Below, one piece after another: positions 33,813 to 43,075 of a DNA stretch of 64,000 bases. The notes under the pieces were generated by a model. It did not search any database. It had not been told where the DNA came from and saw only the letters and a list, made by a program, of their open reading frames with translations. The DNA comes from Chryseobacterium gregarium DSM 19109 (GTDB lineage: Bacteria > Bacteroidota > Bacteroidia > Flavobacteriales > Weeksellaceae). Made by a program: the position numbers and the translations under genes. The stretch's first letter is position 1. Each line of letters starts with the position of its first letter. The stretch covers positions 62,001-126,000 of the forward strand of contig NZ_AUMU01000010.1 in NCBI RefSeq assembly GCF_000430845.1. Direction: 5' to 3'.

Positions 33813-33883
33813 ACCATTGTGCTTAATTTCAATATGAAATTATATCATTTTTTGAATTAAAAGAGCAGGCATGCTTAAGATGC

Positions 33884-34036
33884 CTATGAACATCCGCAGT
33901 CTTTGTCGCAGTTTGTTCTTTTTGAACTGAATTTCTTCGGCGCAAAATTTTTCCTGAGTACTTTAAACAAAGCATAACAGGCAAATGCAACAATAAGGAG
34001 AACAAGTATGTACTGTAAAATCAGGGAAGAATCCAT
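33884..34036 (-). CDS. FeoB-associated Cys-rich membrane protein
   Basis: A 50-residue protein that starts MDSSLILQYILVLLIVAFAC, a single transmembrane helix, and ends with NCDKDCGCS. Its ATG overlaps the feoB stop codon (TAATG, 34034-34038), so it is translated with FeoB. Small Cys-rich proteins of this type accompany FeoB in many Bacteroidota and may bind or deliver iron at the membrane. A longer frame starting upstream inside feoB is rejected because it has no plausible start signal. Confidence 0.85.
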   Translation of the reverse strand: MDSSLILQYILVLLIVAFACYALFKVLRKNFAPKKFSSKRTNCDKDCGCS

Positions 34037-36069
34037 TATTTTAATATCTGGTATGCTAACATCGACACAAAGTAGGCCAAACCGGTCATCATCGCTACCT
34101 GAAAAGCGGTCCATTTCCAGCTTTTGGTTTCTCTGTAGACTACTGCAAGTGTAGAGATACACTGCATTGCAAATGCGTAAAATAAAAGTACGGAAACACC
34201 GGTTGCAAAACTGAAGACTTTTTCGCCGTTCGGTTTTACATCGCGTCTCATTTTATCAATCACTTTCACTTCCGGAGCATCATCTTCCAGACTGTATAGG
34301 GTAGACATGGTGCCTACAAAGACTTCTCTCGCTACAAAGCTGGTCAGGATCCCGACTCCCATTTTCCAGTCGTAACCTAAGGGAGCAATTACCGGCTCTA
34401 TTCCCCTGCCCATTTTTGCCAGATACGAATGGTCAAGCTCCACGTTGGTGGCCACCCAATGATCAGTGCTTTGTTTGGGTCCGAAATAACTCAAGAACCA
34501 GATAATGATGCTGACAATGAAAATAATTTTCCCTGCTCCGGTAATAAAGTCCCAGACTTTCCCCAGGACCATCTTTAAATCGTAGGCGAAAAGCGGTTTT
34601 TTATAGGTAGGAAGGTCCATCACCAGATAGGTTTTGCCTTTGTTTTTGATGAATTTATTAAGAACGGCCGCAGAAAGCAGTGCTACGACAAATCCTAACA
34701 GATACATTCCCATCAGAACCAAAGCCTTATATTTTATTCCCAGGACAGTATCGTCTGAAATGATAAGCCCGATGATGATACTGTACACCGGGAGCCTTGC
34801 AGAACAGGTCATGAAAGGCGTCACCAGTATGGTCAATAATCTTTCTTTCAGGTTTTCGATATTCCGGGTTGAAATCACGGCCGGAATGGCGCAGGCTGTT
34901 CCCGAAACTAATGGTACGATGCTTTTGCCGTTTAATCCGAAAGGACGGAGAATCCGGTCCATCAGAAATACCACCCTTGCCATATATCCCGAATCCTCCA
35001 GCAGATACAGGAAGTATAATAAAATCCCGATCTGCGGGGCAAAGATCACAATTCCCCCGATTCCCGGAACAATTCCTTTGGAAATCAAAGAGTTAATGGG
35101 CCCTTCAGGCAGGTACTCTCCTGTAAAAGCCGACAGCCATGCAAAAAGAGCGTCGATCCAGTTCATCGGGTATTCTGCCAGAAAAAAAACGCTCTGGAAA
35201 ATAATTAATAAAATCATCAGGAAAACCACGTATCCCCAGAATTTATGAACCAAAACTTTGTCCAGTTTTTCGGTCAGCAGTTCCTTGAACTGAGGCTTTT
35301 TAGAAATAACATCGGATAAAATGGTGTCAGCATGCTGATATCTTCTTACCGTTTCCTGGACCTGCAGCCTTTTCGGGACCAGACTTTTTGAATCAGGCTC
35401 GTTGAGCTGTTCCACCACAGAGCTTATTCTTTTCAGGTCTGTTCCCAAAGACAAGCTCAGCCATGCTTTGTATTCATTGTCAATACCTTTGTGGGCGGCT
35501 ATTTTATGAATGAAATCTTTATGTTCGTTTGGGGTTTCGAAAGTCTGTTTTTCGGCCTTCACAAAAGTATTGTGTAAGACCGCTTCTTTAATGTCATTGA
35601 TCCCAATCTGCTCTTTGGCATTGGTCCGTATGATGTTTATGCCTAAAGCTTCCGAGAACTTCTGAATATCAATGGTAATCCCTCTTTTTTCTGCCTGGTC
35701 AATCTGGTTCACCACCAGAATCATCGGAACTCCAAGATCCTGGATCTGCTGGAATAACAAGAGCCCTCTCTTTAAGCTCAGAGCCTCAAGAATATAAATA
35801 ACCCCTGCATAATCCTGCTGATGGTCGATAACGAATTTAGAAAAGATCGCCTCATCTTCAGAACTCGGATATATGCTGTATGATCCCGGTAAATCCACCA
35901 CTTCAACCTCTTCATTTCCATAGGTGTAATACCCTGAATGGCTGGCTACGGTAACGCCCGCGTAGTTTCCGGTTTTCTGTTTCTTATTGCAAAGTGCATT
36001 GAAAACCGTTGACTTTCCTACATTGGGATTTCCGACTAAAAGGACCTGCTTTCTCTGAATTTCCTGCAT
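34036..36069 (-). CDS. feoB: Ferrous iron transporter FeoB
   Basis: A 677-residue membrane GTPase. The G domain shows GNPNVGKST (13-21), DLPGSYS near 59 and the guanine-recognition motif NQID near 121. A helical spacer follows, then the transporter with Gate motifs (for example DSGYMARVVFLMD near 358 and a second GVLTSFVAREVFVGTM near 574) and about ten membrane segments. It imports Fe(II) under low oxygen. It overlaps feoA by one base and the Cys-rich gene by one base: a three-gene feo operon. It is shorter than E. coli FeoB, as usual for this phylum. Confidence 0.96.
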   Translation of the reverse strand: MQEIQRKQVLLVGNPNVGKSTVFNALCNKKQKTGNYAGVTVASHSGYYTYGNEEVEVVDLPGSYSIYPSSEDEAIFSKFVIDHQQDYAGVIYILEALSLKRGLLLFQQIQDLGVPMILVVNQIDQAEKRGITIDIQKFSEALGINIIRTNAKEQIGINDIKEAVLHNTFVKAEKQTFETPNEHKDFIHKIAAHKGIDNEYKAWLSLSLGTDLKRISSVVEQLNEPDSKSLVPKRLQVQETVRRYQHADTILSDVISKKPQFKELLTEKLDKVLVHKFWGYVVFLMILLIIFQSVFFLAEYPMNWIDALFAWLSAFTGEYLPEGPINSLISKGIVPGIGGIVIFAPQIGILLYFLYLLEDSGYMARVVFLMDRILRPFGLNGKSIVPLVSGTACAIPAVISTRNIENLKERLLTILVTPFMTCSARLPVYSIIIGLIISDDTVLGIKYKALVLMGMYLLGFVVALLSAAVLNKFIKNKGKTYLVMDLPTYKKPLFAYDLKMVLGKVWDFITGAGKIIFIVSIIIWFLSYFGPKQSTDHWVATNVELDHSYLAKMGRGIEPVIAPLGYDWKMGVGILTSFVAREVFVGTMSTLYSLEDDAPEVKVIDKMRRDVKPNGEKVFSFATGVSVLLFYAFAMQCISTLAVVYRETKSWKWTAFQVAMMTGLAYFVSMLAYQILK

Positions 36070-36329
36070 TAATTCAATTCTTCAACAATAATAAAATCAC
36101 CTTCTTCTTCACGGAGGGCAATACGGCTTTTTTCATTTCCGAATTCCACGTACATCGGTCCGCTGAAAGGGGCCTGGTACAAAATCCTGAATGACGTTTC
36201 CGGAAGAAGCCCCATTTCAATAATCTTATTCGGCATGGTTAGGTTGTCATTATCATACCCCAGAATTTTGCCCATTCTGTTTTTGGGAAACCCGCTCAAC
36301 TTATGTAAACCGTTCTCTTTCAAAGCCAA
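36069..36329 (-). CDS. feoA: Ferrous iron transport protein FeoA
   Basis: An 86-residue SH3-like FeoA protein, with LTMPNKIIEMGLLPETSF near residues 29-46 and a short beta-rich remainder (GPMYVEFGNEKSRIALRE). It binds and modulates FeoB. The stop overlaps the FeoB start by one base. A TATATTTG -7-like element on the minus strand (36350-36343) lies 13 bases upstream of the start. Confidence 0.92.
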   Translation of the reverse strand: MALKENGLHKLSGFPKNRMGKILGYDNDNLTMPNKIIEMGLLPETSFRILYQAPFSGPMYVEFGNEKSRIALREEEGDFIIVEELN

Positions 36330-36391
36330 AATTTTGTATCTGCAAATATACGCTATTTAAATTTAATCTAAATAACAGGATCATATGAAAG

Positions 36392-36429
36392 AAATCAACC
36401 CAAATGAAATATTGCATTTGGGTTGATTT
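36392..36429 (-). terminator. Hairpin at the end of the GLPGLI gene
   Basis: AAATCAACCCAAATG and CATTTGGGTTGATTT make a perfect 15-bp stem with an 8-base loop, about 30 bases after the GLPGLI stop codon on the minus strand and upstream of the feoA promoter. The following sequence is only moderately T-rich. Confidence 0.7.
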
Positions 36430-36459
36430 AAAATATAGTTAAATATGAATGTGTCTGCT

Positions 36460-37392
36460 TTAATCTTTTTCTTTTCCGACCTTTTCTACTTTTCCGACTT
36501 TCAGTTTTTCGTAAGGCGGTTCGATCGGATTATCATTTAGGTTAAAGAAATCTTTGTACATTTTTTCCTGTTTCTTCATCATGTCACCGATGGTTCCATC
36601 CATTCCCGGGATTGTTTTTGACATCATTTCCTGGTTCATCATCGGTCTTACGGTGGCAAAAGGATCCTTTTTGAATTCGTTGAATGTTTTTTCAAACTTC
36701 TCTCTCGGCATTTCAGTAACCTTTAAGCCTACATTGGAAATTTTCTCAGTATAGGTCAGTTCGTCCCAGTTTGGCACTTTTCTGTTTCCCTGAAGAACCC
36801 ATGAATAATTTTTCCCTTCATCTTCAATTTTTACGATAAGTCCCGGAAGCCCTGAGAATTTGTACGGTCCATCCTGGAATGGCAGGTCTGTACTGAACCA
36901 AGCCGTCCATTGTCTTCCTCCGAATTCAGTGGTGGCTTTCTGTGCATTATAAGTTCCTATCTTGGCTTTTTCATTTGAAATTTTCCAGTCGAATTTAATT
37001 GTTTCATTGTATCCGATATTCATCGGGGTAAATCCGCTTGCAATTCTGTCAATGTATTGCATTTTCATGTCCGGATAATACTTCACGATCTTTTCCGAGA
37101 ACTTAGGCATTTTAATGGATTTCGAAAGATCTTTAAAGACTCCTGCTTTCTGCATGGCCTCAACCTGCACCTTGATAATCGAATCCTGTCCTACAGACGT
37201 AAAGTCACGGTATACAGACCGGTCTTTAACAATATCAAGCACGGCCATTACTTTGTCGAGTTTGGCGGAATCTTTTTTAGGCTTAAAGGTCAGCTCATAG
37301 AAAAAACGGTTGGCTGTTTCTTTGGAATCTTTGTCCTGGGCACCTGCAAAAGCGAAAAGGGCGATAAAAAATATTGAAAATAGGTTTTTCAT
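36460..37392 (-). CDS. GLPGLI family secreted protein
   Basis: A 310-residue exported protein with a signal peptide (1-18, ending FAFAGA). The family signature is present as FSGLPGLIVKIEDEGKNYSW near 178-197. GLPGLI proteins are common in Flavobacteriia and probably act in the cell envelope; no activity is known. The centre is Lys- and Met-rich (MMNQEMMSK). It is transcribed away from the gene at 37627 and a phased repeat array lies in the shared upstream region. Confidence 0.88.
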   Translation of the reverse strand: MKNLFSIFFIALFAFAGAQDKDSKETANRFFYELTFKPKKDSAKLDKVMAVLDIVKDRSVYRDFTSVGQDSIIKVQVEAMQKAGVFKDLSKSIKMPKFSEKIVKYYPDMKMQYIDRIASGFTPMNIGYNETIKFDWKISNEKAKIGTYNAQKATTEFGGRQWTAWFSTDLPFQDGPYKFSGLPGLIVKIEDEGKNYSWVLQGNRKVPNWDELTYTEKISNVGLKVTEMPREKFEKTFNEFKKDPFATVRPMMNQEMMSKTIPGMDGTIGDMMKKQEKMYKDFFNLNDNPIEPPYEKLKVGKVEKVGKEKD

Positions 37393-37497
37393 TGTTTCTG
37401 ATGTTTGAATAATTAGTTAGCGGTTTAGGATTTTTGTTACATAATTTTCCTGAATTTTTTTGATTCCGTGATCAGGTTTCTCTCCTTCAGACCTTGA

Positions 37498-37568
37498 TTT
37501 TAATCAATTCTAATCTCATTTTAATCTCTTTAATCACATTTTAATCCCGTTCCAAAGAGGTTTTAATC
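37498..37568. repeat. Helically phased TTTAATC direct-repeat array
   Basis: TNTAATC occurs at 37499, 37509, 37520, 37529, 37540 and 37562, with spacings of 10, 11, 9, 11 and 22 bases, all on the plus strand. Four copies are preceded by a further T (TTTTAATC at 37498, 37519, 37539 and 37561). The array ends ten bases before a TAATTTTG -7-like element (37578-37585) of the gene at 37627. It may be a tandem activator site or an intrinsically curved upstream element. Confidence 0.6.
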
Positions 37569-37626
37569 TGTCCGTTCTAATTTTGTATCATCGAAAAAGA
37601 TAATGTAGAACCCAAATCCTAATCCT

Positions 37627-38121
37627 ATGACCAGAACGATTTTAATAGCCACAGATTATTCTCTTGAGTCTTTAAATATTTTAAAGAAAGTCATGAAAGA
37701 GAAGCACGCTTCGGAAGATGAAAATCAGTACCATATTCTTTTGGTTTCAGGATATGATACCGGAGATTCAATAAGGGATCTTCTGTTCAATACGAAAAGT
37801 ACGATTTTTAATAAGCTGATGTCAAAGGAATTTTGTGATGCCTATAGTATCATTAAAAATAAATATCCTCATCTCATCAGTAAGATTGTCTGTGATGTTT
37901 TCACGGGAAGTTTCCAGCGGACATTCAACAACTATGTAAAAGCAGAAGGCATCAGTGAAGCGTACTATTCTTCCTCTGTTAAAAGTAAAGGAAAAGGGAA
38001 ATTTGACCTGATTCCTTATATTAAGAAATGCAAAGATCTTGAGTCTTATGAAATTGCCGTAGCGGCTCAGAAAAGTCTTCCGGAAAAAGGAAGGCTGGCA
38101 GAGATTTTTGCAGAAGCCTAA
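37627..38121 (+). CDS. Conserved-looking cytoplasmic protein of unknown function
   Basis: A 164-residue protein beginning TRTILIATDYSLESLNILKK. The start looks like the first strand and helix of a universal-stress-protein-like alpha/beta fold, but the ATP-binding Gly motif of true UspA proteins is not seen. A Lys/Ser-rich patch (SSVKSKGKGK) lies near residue 120. It precedes a YoaK-family membrane protein by 26 bases, so they are probably one operon, and its promoter region carries a striking TTTAATC repeat array. Function unknown. Confidence 0.65.
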   Translation: MTRTILIATDYSLESLNILKKVMKEKHASEDENQYHILLVSGYDTGDSIRDLLFNTKSTIFNKLMSKEFCDAYSIIKNKYPHLISKIVCDVFTGSFQRTFNNYVKAEGISEAYYSSSVKSKGKGKFDLIPYIKKCKDLESYEIAVAAQKSLPEKGRLAEIFAEA

Positions 38122-38147
38122 CGTAAAATATATAAAAATTTAAAAAG

Positions 38148-38999
38148 ATGTTAAGAAATTATAGTAACAGCAGGACGTTGGGAGACAACATTAAACTGGG
38201 GACGCTGACTGCCTTTACGGCAGGTACTATAAATATTGCTTCTCTGTTAATATTTCTTTCATTTACGTCGAACGTAACGGGGCATTATGCCATTTTTGCG
38301 GCAGAAATCAGTAAAGGGAACTGGTCGCAGGTGGCTGTGGTGGGATTTTGGATCTTCCTGTTCTTTTTCGGAGGGTTTGTATCCAATTTCATCGTGATCA
38401 ATTTCAATAAGAGGAGCAAATATTTTGCCCATGCGATGCCTTTGGCTCTGGAGATTATGTGTCTCTTGTTTGTAGGGGTTTACGGTCAGTTTTATTACCG
38501 GAAAACGCTGGAAGAAACGGAATATCTGGTTGCTTTGATGTTATTTGCAACAGGCCTGCAGAATGGTTTAACGGCAAGTATCTCCAATTTTTCAGTAAAA
38601 ACAACCCACCTTACGGGTACCACGACCGATCTGGGCATCCTGTTTTCTATGTTTACGCAAAAGAAGTTTAGGAAAAACGGTGAACTGGTGGCCAGAGCAA
38701 AACTTCTGATGAGCATTATGCTGGCGTATGTTACAGGGGCTGTGTTTTCGGGATTGACCTATTTTTATCTTGAGTTCAGGGTTTTCTATATCATCAGTCT
38801 GTGTTTATTAGTGGTTATCGGATATGATGCGTATAAGATTCATATCAGGCATTTCAAAACCCAGTACAGGTACAGTAAGATTTATAAAAAGCCGAATGCA
38901 ATAGCCTATTTGTACGACAAAATCCATGGGATTCCGGAGGTTAAACCGGAGATGAATGAAAGACGGGAGAAAAAGAGGACGCTTGTGTTTGAAGATTAA
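38148..38999 (+). CDS. YoaK/DUF1275 family membrane protein
   Basis: A 283-residue inner-membrane protein with about six hydrophobic segments and the family pattern LTAFTAGTINIASLL (19-33) followed by TSNVTGHYAIFAAEI (41-55) and FATGLQNGLTASIS near 136. The activity of this family is unknown. The C-terminal 50 residues are charged and cytoplasmic (ending REKKRTLVFED). It is the second gene after the phased array and ends before a hairpin terminator. Confidence 0.87.
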   Translation: MLRNYSNSRTLGDNIKLGTLTAFTAGTINIASLLIFLSFTSNVTGHYAIFAAEISKGNWSQVAVVGFWIFLFFFGGFVSNFIVINFNKRSKYFAHAMPLALEIMCLLFVGVYGQFYYRKTLEETEYLVALMLFATGLQNGLTASISNFSVKTTHLTGTTTDLGILFSMFTQKKFRKNGELVARAKLLMSIMLAYVTGAVFSGLTYFYLEFRVFYIISLCLLVVIGYDAYKIHIRHFKTQYRYSKIYKKPNAIAYLYDKIHGIPEVKPEMNERREKKRTLVFED

Positions 39000-39095
39000 A
39001 TGTGGATATCTGGGTTTTACAGGTTCCTACTTCTGAAAAATAAAATAAATAAAAATATACATATCAGTATTAATTTGTGTAAACTAGCTGTGAAT

Positions 39096-39136
39096 CAATC
39101 CTCTAATTGTGTAGTGCAATCAGGGGATTGTGTTTT
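39096..39136 (+). terminator. Terminator after the YoaK-family gene
   Basis: CAATCCTCT pairs with AGGGGATTG (one G-U), the stem continues inward through ATTG/CAAT, and a T run follows. It lies about 95 bases after the stop codon. Confidence 0.6.
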
Positions 39137-39281
39137 TATAAAGACTGACCCGTGACAATGCTCTCTATGAAGCTGTTTACAGCTAGGTTGTTGATATGTT
39201 GATAATTAAATTTTAATTCAGGGGTTTATTATTTCAATTCTTATTCTGAATGCCTATTTTTGTAAGTTGATTTACGTTTTT

Positions 39282-41066
39282 ATGTCAGATATTATTCAGC
39301 TTTTACCGGATCATGTAGCCAACCAGATTGCAGCAGGGGAAGTGGTGCAGAGGCCGGCATCCATTGTAAAGGAACTTTTGGAAAATGCAATTGATGCAGA
39401 CTCTACAAAAATTGAGCTGATCATAAGGGATGCGGGGAAAAACCTGATTCAGGTAGTGGATGACGGCACAGGCATGTCTGAAACCGATGCCAGGATGGCC
39501 TTTGAAAGGCACGCCACTTCTAAAATCAGGGGAACGGAAGACATCTTTAAAATTTCTACCAAAGGATTCCGTGGTGAGGCCCTGGCCTCTATTGCTGCGG
39601 TTTCTCAGGTGGAGCTAAGGACAAAACGGAAAGAGGCTGCGATCGGAACCGACATCTATATAGAAGGCGGCGTATTCCAGTTCCAAGATCCGGTTCAGAC
39701 CGCTGACGGATCTAATTTCTTAGTTAAAAACCTATTTTACAACGTTCCAGCCAGAAGGAAATTCCTTAAAAACAACAATATCGAATTCAGGCATGTCATC
39801 GACGAGTTCCAGCGTGTGGCACTGGCTCACGAAAACCTGGAATTTTCCCTGTTTCATGATGACGAAGCTGTATTCAGATTAAGAAAAGGCAGCCAGATGC
39901 AGCGGATTGTCGATATTTTCGGAAGAAAACTGCAGCCGCAATTGATTCCCATTAAAGAAGATATTATGTGGTGCAGGCTTCACGGGTTTGTTGCCAAGCC
40001 GGAAGGGGCCAAAAAAACAAGGGGTGAGCAGTTTCTTTTTGTCAACGGCAGGTATTTTAAAAGTCCTTATTTCAATAAAGCAGTACAGGATGCCTTTGAA
40101 GGACTTTTGCTCCCGGGATATATCCCTACGTTTTTCCTGTTCCTGGAACTCGACCCTGAAAAGATCGATGTGAATATCCATCCGCAGAAAACGGAAGTCA
40201 AGTTTGAAGATGAGCACCTGATCTTCGCTTTGCTGCGTTCAACGATTAAAAGGTCGCTGGGAATTTACAATGTGGCACCGAGCCTTGATTTTGAAAAAGA
40301 TCCACACCTGGAAGAAATCCTACAGAAAACTTTTCCAAGCAAAAGCAACGCAGGAGGAGGTTTTGTAAAAATGCCTGAAATTATTGTAGACAAAGATTAT
40401 AATCCGTTTCTGGAAGAACGGGGCGTAAAACAGGCGGAAATTCAGAATCTGGCAGAAATGTATCATCAGAATATCGCTGCAGAACCTTCAAAGATCAATC
40501 TGTTTGAAGATGAAGATTTTGATGAAGATCTGATGAGGCTTCCGAATGGATACTGGCTCTTCAACAAAGGGGACAGAACGCTGATGCTGGATCTGGGCAG
40601 GATGCACAGGCTGGTGGTTTCTGAACACACCAAGCCCGTAAGAAGGGGAACTACCAACAGCCATTCCCTGTTGTTCTCTCTTGAATACCATATGAATGAG
40701 ATTGAAAAAAATAAATTCAAATCCATCAAGAAATATCTTCCCGAATTAGGGTTTGAGACGAGCATTGCTCATGAAAATGTCCTGAGGATTGATGCCGTTC
40801 CGGAAGGCCTGAAAGAAACACAGGTGATGAAATTCCTTGAAGATCTTTTTGAAATCCTGGAATATAAGACAGAAGAGGAATTCCTGCATTTCTATCAGAA
40901 CCAATGGAATAAAATGCAGTCTAAATCCAGGTTTGATTTTATCTACAAGAAAGATGCGGAACAGCTGATTAAAGATTTCACGGCACTGGGCTTCCCGGAA
41001 TTTTTGCCGAACGGCAAAAGATGTTTCTTCGAAGTGCCTTTTAATGATTTTAAGAATAAATTTTAG
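39282..41066 (+). CDS. mutL: DNA mismatch repair protein MutL
   Basis: A 594-residue MutL. The N-terminal GHKL ATPase shows SIVKELLENAIDADS (22-36), DDGTGM, the ATP lid FRGEALASI near 95 and the KTEVKFEDEH segment near 305. A C-terminal dimerisation domain follows from about 400. It couples mismatch recognition to strand incision. The start at 39282 (MSDIIQLLPDHVANQIAAGE) is preferred over a TTG at 39267, since the family normally begins this way. The rhomboid gene follows after five bases. Confidence 0.96.
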   Translation: MSDIIQLLPDHVANQIAAGEVVQRPASIVKELLENAIDADSTKIELIIRDAGKNLIQVVDDGTGMSETDARMAFERHATSKIRGTEDIFKISTKGFRGEALASIAAVSQVELRTKRKEAAIGTDIYIEGGVFQFQDPVQTADGSNFLVKNLFYNVPARRKFLKNNNIEFRHVIDEFQRVALAHENLEFSLFHDDEAVFRLRKGSQMQRIVDIFGRKLQPQLIPIKEDIMWCRLHGFVAKPEGAKKTRGEQFLFVNGRYFKSPYFNKAVQDAFEGLLLPGYIPTFFLFLELDPEKIDVNIHPQKTEVKFEDEHLIFALLRSTIKRSLGIYNVAPSLDFEKDPHLEEILQKTFPSKSNAGGGFVKMPEIIVDKDYNPFLEERGVKQAEIQNLAEMYHQNIAAEPSKINLFEDEDFDEDLMRLPNGYWLFNKGDRTLMLDLGRMHRLVVSEHTKPVRRGTTNSHSLLFSLEYHMNEIEKNKFKSIKKYLPELGFETSIAHENVLRIDAVPEGLKETQVMKFLEDLFEILEYKTEEEFLHFYQNQWNKMQSKSRFDFIYKKDAEQLIKDFTALGFPEFLPNGKRCFFEVPFNDFKNKF

Positions 41067-41071
41067 AGAAT

Positions 41072-41803
41072 ATGTTCAACAGTATACCACCGATTACAAG
41101 AAATATCATTATTATCAATGTTATCATATTTATTGTAGCCAATTTAATATTTCAGGATAAATTTACGGCTTACCTGGCTGCGTTTTATCCTTTTTCACCG
41201 TTCTTTAAATCCTGGCAGATCATTACCCATATGTTTATGCACGGAAGTATTATGCATATTCTATTTAATATGTTTACCCTGTTCAGCTTCGGTCCTGTTT
41301 TGGAACAGAACTTAGGTGAAAGGCGGTATCTGATTCTTTATTTTTTAAGCGGGCTGGGAGCGTTTTTCTTATTTAATTTGTGGAATTTTGTTGAGGTACA
41401 GCAAATTTCCGGAGAACTTCAGCAGTTAGGATTTGATATAAATTCCTATCTGTCCGGCGCAAGTGTTCATTTTTCCGGGTCATCAGATTCGGTCATCCAG
41501 CAGAAAGGTCTGGTAGAGAACCTTAATAGTATAATGGGAACACCAATGGTCGGTGCTTCAGGAGCTATTTTCGGTGTCGTCGCTGCCTTTGCCACGCTTT
41601 ATCCTGATGCAAAAATAGGGATCATGTTTATTCCGATCCCCATGAAAGTAAAATATGTTTTACCTGTTATCATACTCGTTTCAATCTGGCTGGGTGTTTC
41701 AGGGAATTCAGGAGGCATTGCCCACCTCGCCCATGTTGGCGGAGCTTTAGTAGGATTTATCCTGGCCATACTGTGGAAAAAACGTTTATATAGATTTAAT
41801 TAG
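41072..41803 (+). CDS. Rhomboid-family intramembrane serine protease
   Basis: A 243-residue membrane protein with about six helices. The catalytic Ser is in GASGAIFGVVAA near 162 and the His in AHLAHVGGALVGFI near 221. The HMFMHGSIMHILFNMFTLF stretch near 52-70 is the typical TM2 region. It cleaves transmembrane substrates. An insertion of about 45 residues (EVQQISGELQQLG to QQKGLVENL) lies between two helices. It follows mutL closely and precedes a GTG-started gene by five bases, indicating an operon. Confidence 0.93.
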   Translation: MFNSIPPITRNIIIINVIIFIVANLIFQDKFTAYLAAFYPFSPFFKSWQIITHMFMHGSIMHILFNMFTLFSFGPVLEQNLGERRYLILYFLSGLGAFFLFNLWNFVEVQQISGELQQLGFDINSYLSGASVHFSGSSDSVIQQKGLVENLNSIMGTPMVGASGAIFGVVAAFATLYPDAKIGIMFIPIPMKVKYVLPVIILVSIWLGVSGNSGGIAHLAHVGGALVGFILAILWKKRLYRFN

Positions 41804-41808
41804 TTCCT

Positions 41809-42801
41809 GTGAAAATTATTCGTCTCATACTTCTGATTCTACATATAGGGATTTTCTTTCTCTTGGCAGGCATGTTGCTGAATGCTTATATTCCGCCAAA
41901 GGTTTCCCCCTGGTTCAATCTGCTTTCTTTAGGATTTCCTGTTTTGATGATCGGCTATGTCGCCCTGACTCTTTTCTGGATTTTCTGCTGGAAAAAAAGG
42001 GCTTTTGTATTTATTTTCTCAGGACTACTGTTTTTTAATGCGACCATGCGGTGGATTAATTATTCACCTGAAAGAAAAGATATTGCGGATCTCAAAATTG
42101 TTTCTTTCAACACCAAGGGCGGACAGGCTTCAGGCAAAGAAAGCATTCAGGATTATCTGAATGCTCAGAATGCCGATGTGGTGCTTTTACAGGAAGAGTC
42201 AGGATATCAGATCAATCTTAACGGGTATACCGAAGGAATGGCAATGCCCTTAACCGCAGTGTTTACAAAGCATGAGATTGTAGATGAAGAGATGATCAGG
42301 ACGGATTCAGAGAATGTGGAACCATATGCTACTCAAACGGATATTAAAATCCGCGGGAAGATATACCGTTTTATCAATGTATACCTTCATCCTTTTAAGT
42401 TTGAAAAAAGCATGGTAAAGCTGGACGGCAATAATGAACAGGACGAGAAAAAAATAAAAAATATAATCAAAAGATTAATTCCTACCTTTAAAATCCATCA
42501 GGAAGAAGTAGCGGCCATCAGGAAATCGGCGGAAAATTCACCTTATCCCGTCATCATGGCCGGGGATTTCAATTCGGTGCCTAATTCTTACGAGTATTAT
42601 CATTTATCAAAAGACCTGAAGGATGCATTTATGGAAGTGGGAAAGGGAAGTGCTACCAGTTTTCATGACTACAAATTCCCAATAAGAATCGATTACGTTT
42701 TTTCATCAAAATCAATACAGCCCGTCAGCTACCAGGTAGACCGGTCTGTCAGAATTTCAGATCATTTTCCGGTCATTGCAACCCTCAAGCTCCGGCATTA
42801 A
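41809..42801 (+). CDS. Membrane-anchored endonuclease/exonuclease/phosphatase family protein
   Basis: A 330-residue protein with a GTG start directly behind the rhomboid gene. Residues about 1-80 hold two to three transmembrane segments. The catalytic EEP domain begins near residue 93 with IVSFNTKGGQ, followed by LLQEES near 124, MAGDFNSVPNS near 246 and SDHFPVIATL near 318, which together provide the metal and catalytic residues. It could act on nucleic acids, phosphoinositides or other phosphodiesters outside the cytoplasm. The substrate is not predictable. It is the last gene of the mutL operon. Confidence 0.88.
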   Translation: MKIIRLILLILHIGIFFLLAGMLLNAYIPPKVSPWFNLLSLGFPVLMIGYVALTLFWIFCWKKRAFVFIFSGLLFFNATMRWINYSPERKDIADLKIVSFNTKGGQASGKESIQDYLNAQNADVVLLQEESGYQINLNGYTEGMAMPLTAVFTKHEIVDEEMIRTDSENVEPYATQTDIKIRGKIYRFINVYLHPFKFEKSMVKLDGNNEQDEKKIKNIIKRLIPTFKIHQEEVAAIRKSAENSPYPVIMAGDFNSVPNSYEYYHLSKDLKDAFMEVGKGSATSFHDYKFPIRIDYVFSSKSIQPVSYQVDRSVRISDHFPVIATLKLRH

Positions 42802-43075
42802 TCATAAAAACCGTTAAACTTTTTAAGTTGGTTGATTTTTTGTTGAAAAATTATGGTAGCTTACTGCAATTATGAAGTTTTATCAGATATTATTGTTCGA
42901 CCTTTTAATTTCCGGGAACGGAAGCTCTTGCGCATTCGATAATGGTAATGTTCCCTTATACATGGATTGTATTATCAGCTTAGAATCAATTATTCCTTTA
43001 AGTGATCACGCTGATCATTCTGGTCAGTTATCATATCATTATCCTTAATTGCAGAATTTCCGCTAAATTAGTTCC

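Noticed and set aside
33884..34162. 92-residue form of the FeoB-associated protein
   Set aside because: The extra part lies within feoB in another frame; the 50-residue form starts at the coupled TAATG.
39073..39093. TTTGTGT followed by an imperfect right half, resembling an NrtR box
   Set aside because: The right half reads AGCTGTGAA rather than ACRCnAA and no promoter or NAD gene is near.
42872..43048. 58-codon frame beginning MKFYQILLFDLL with a hydrophobic start
   Set aside because: No promoter, neighbour or recognisable family; can arise by chance in AT-rich intergenic sequence.
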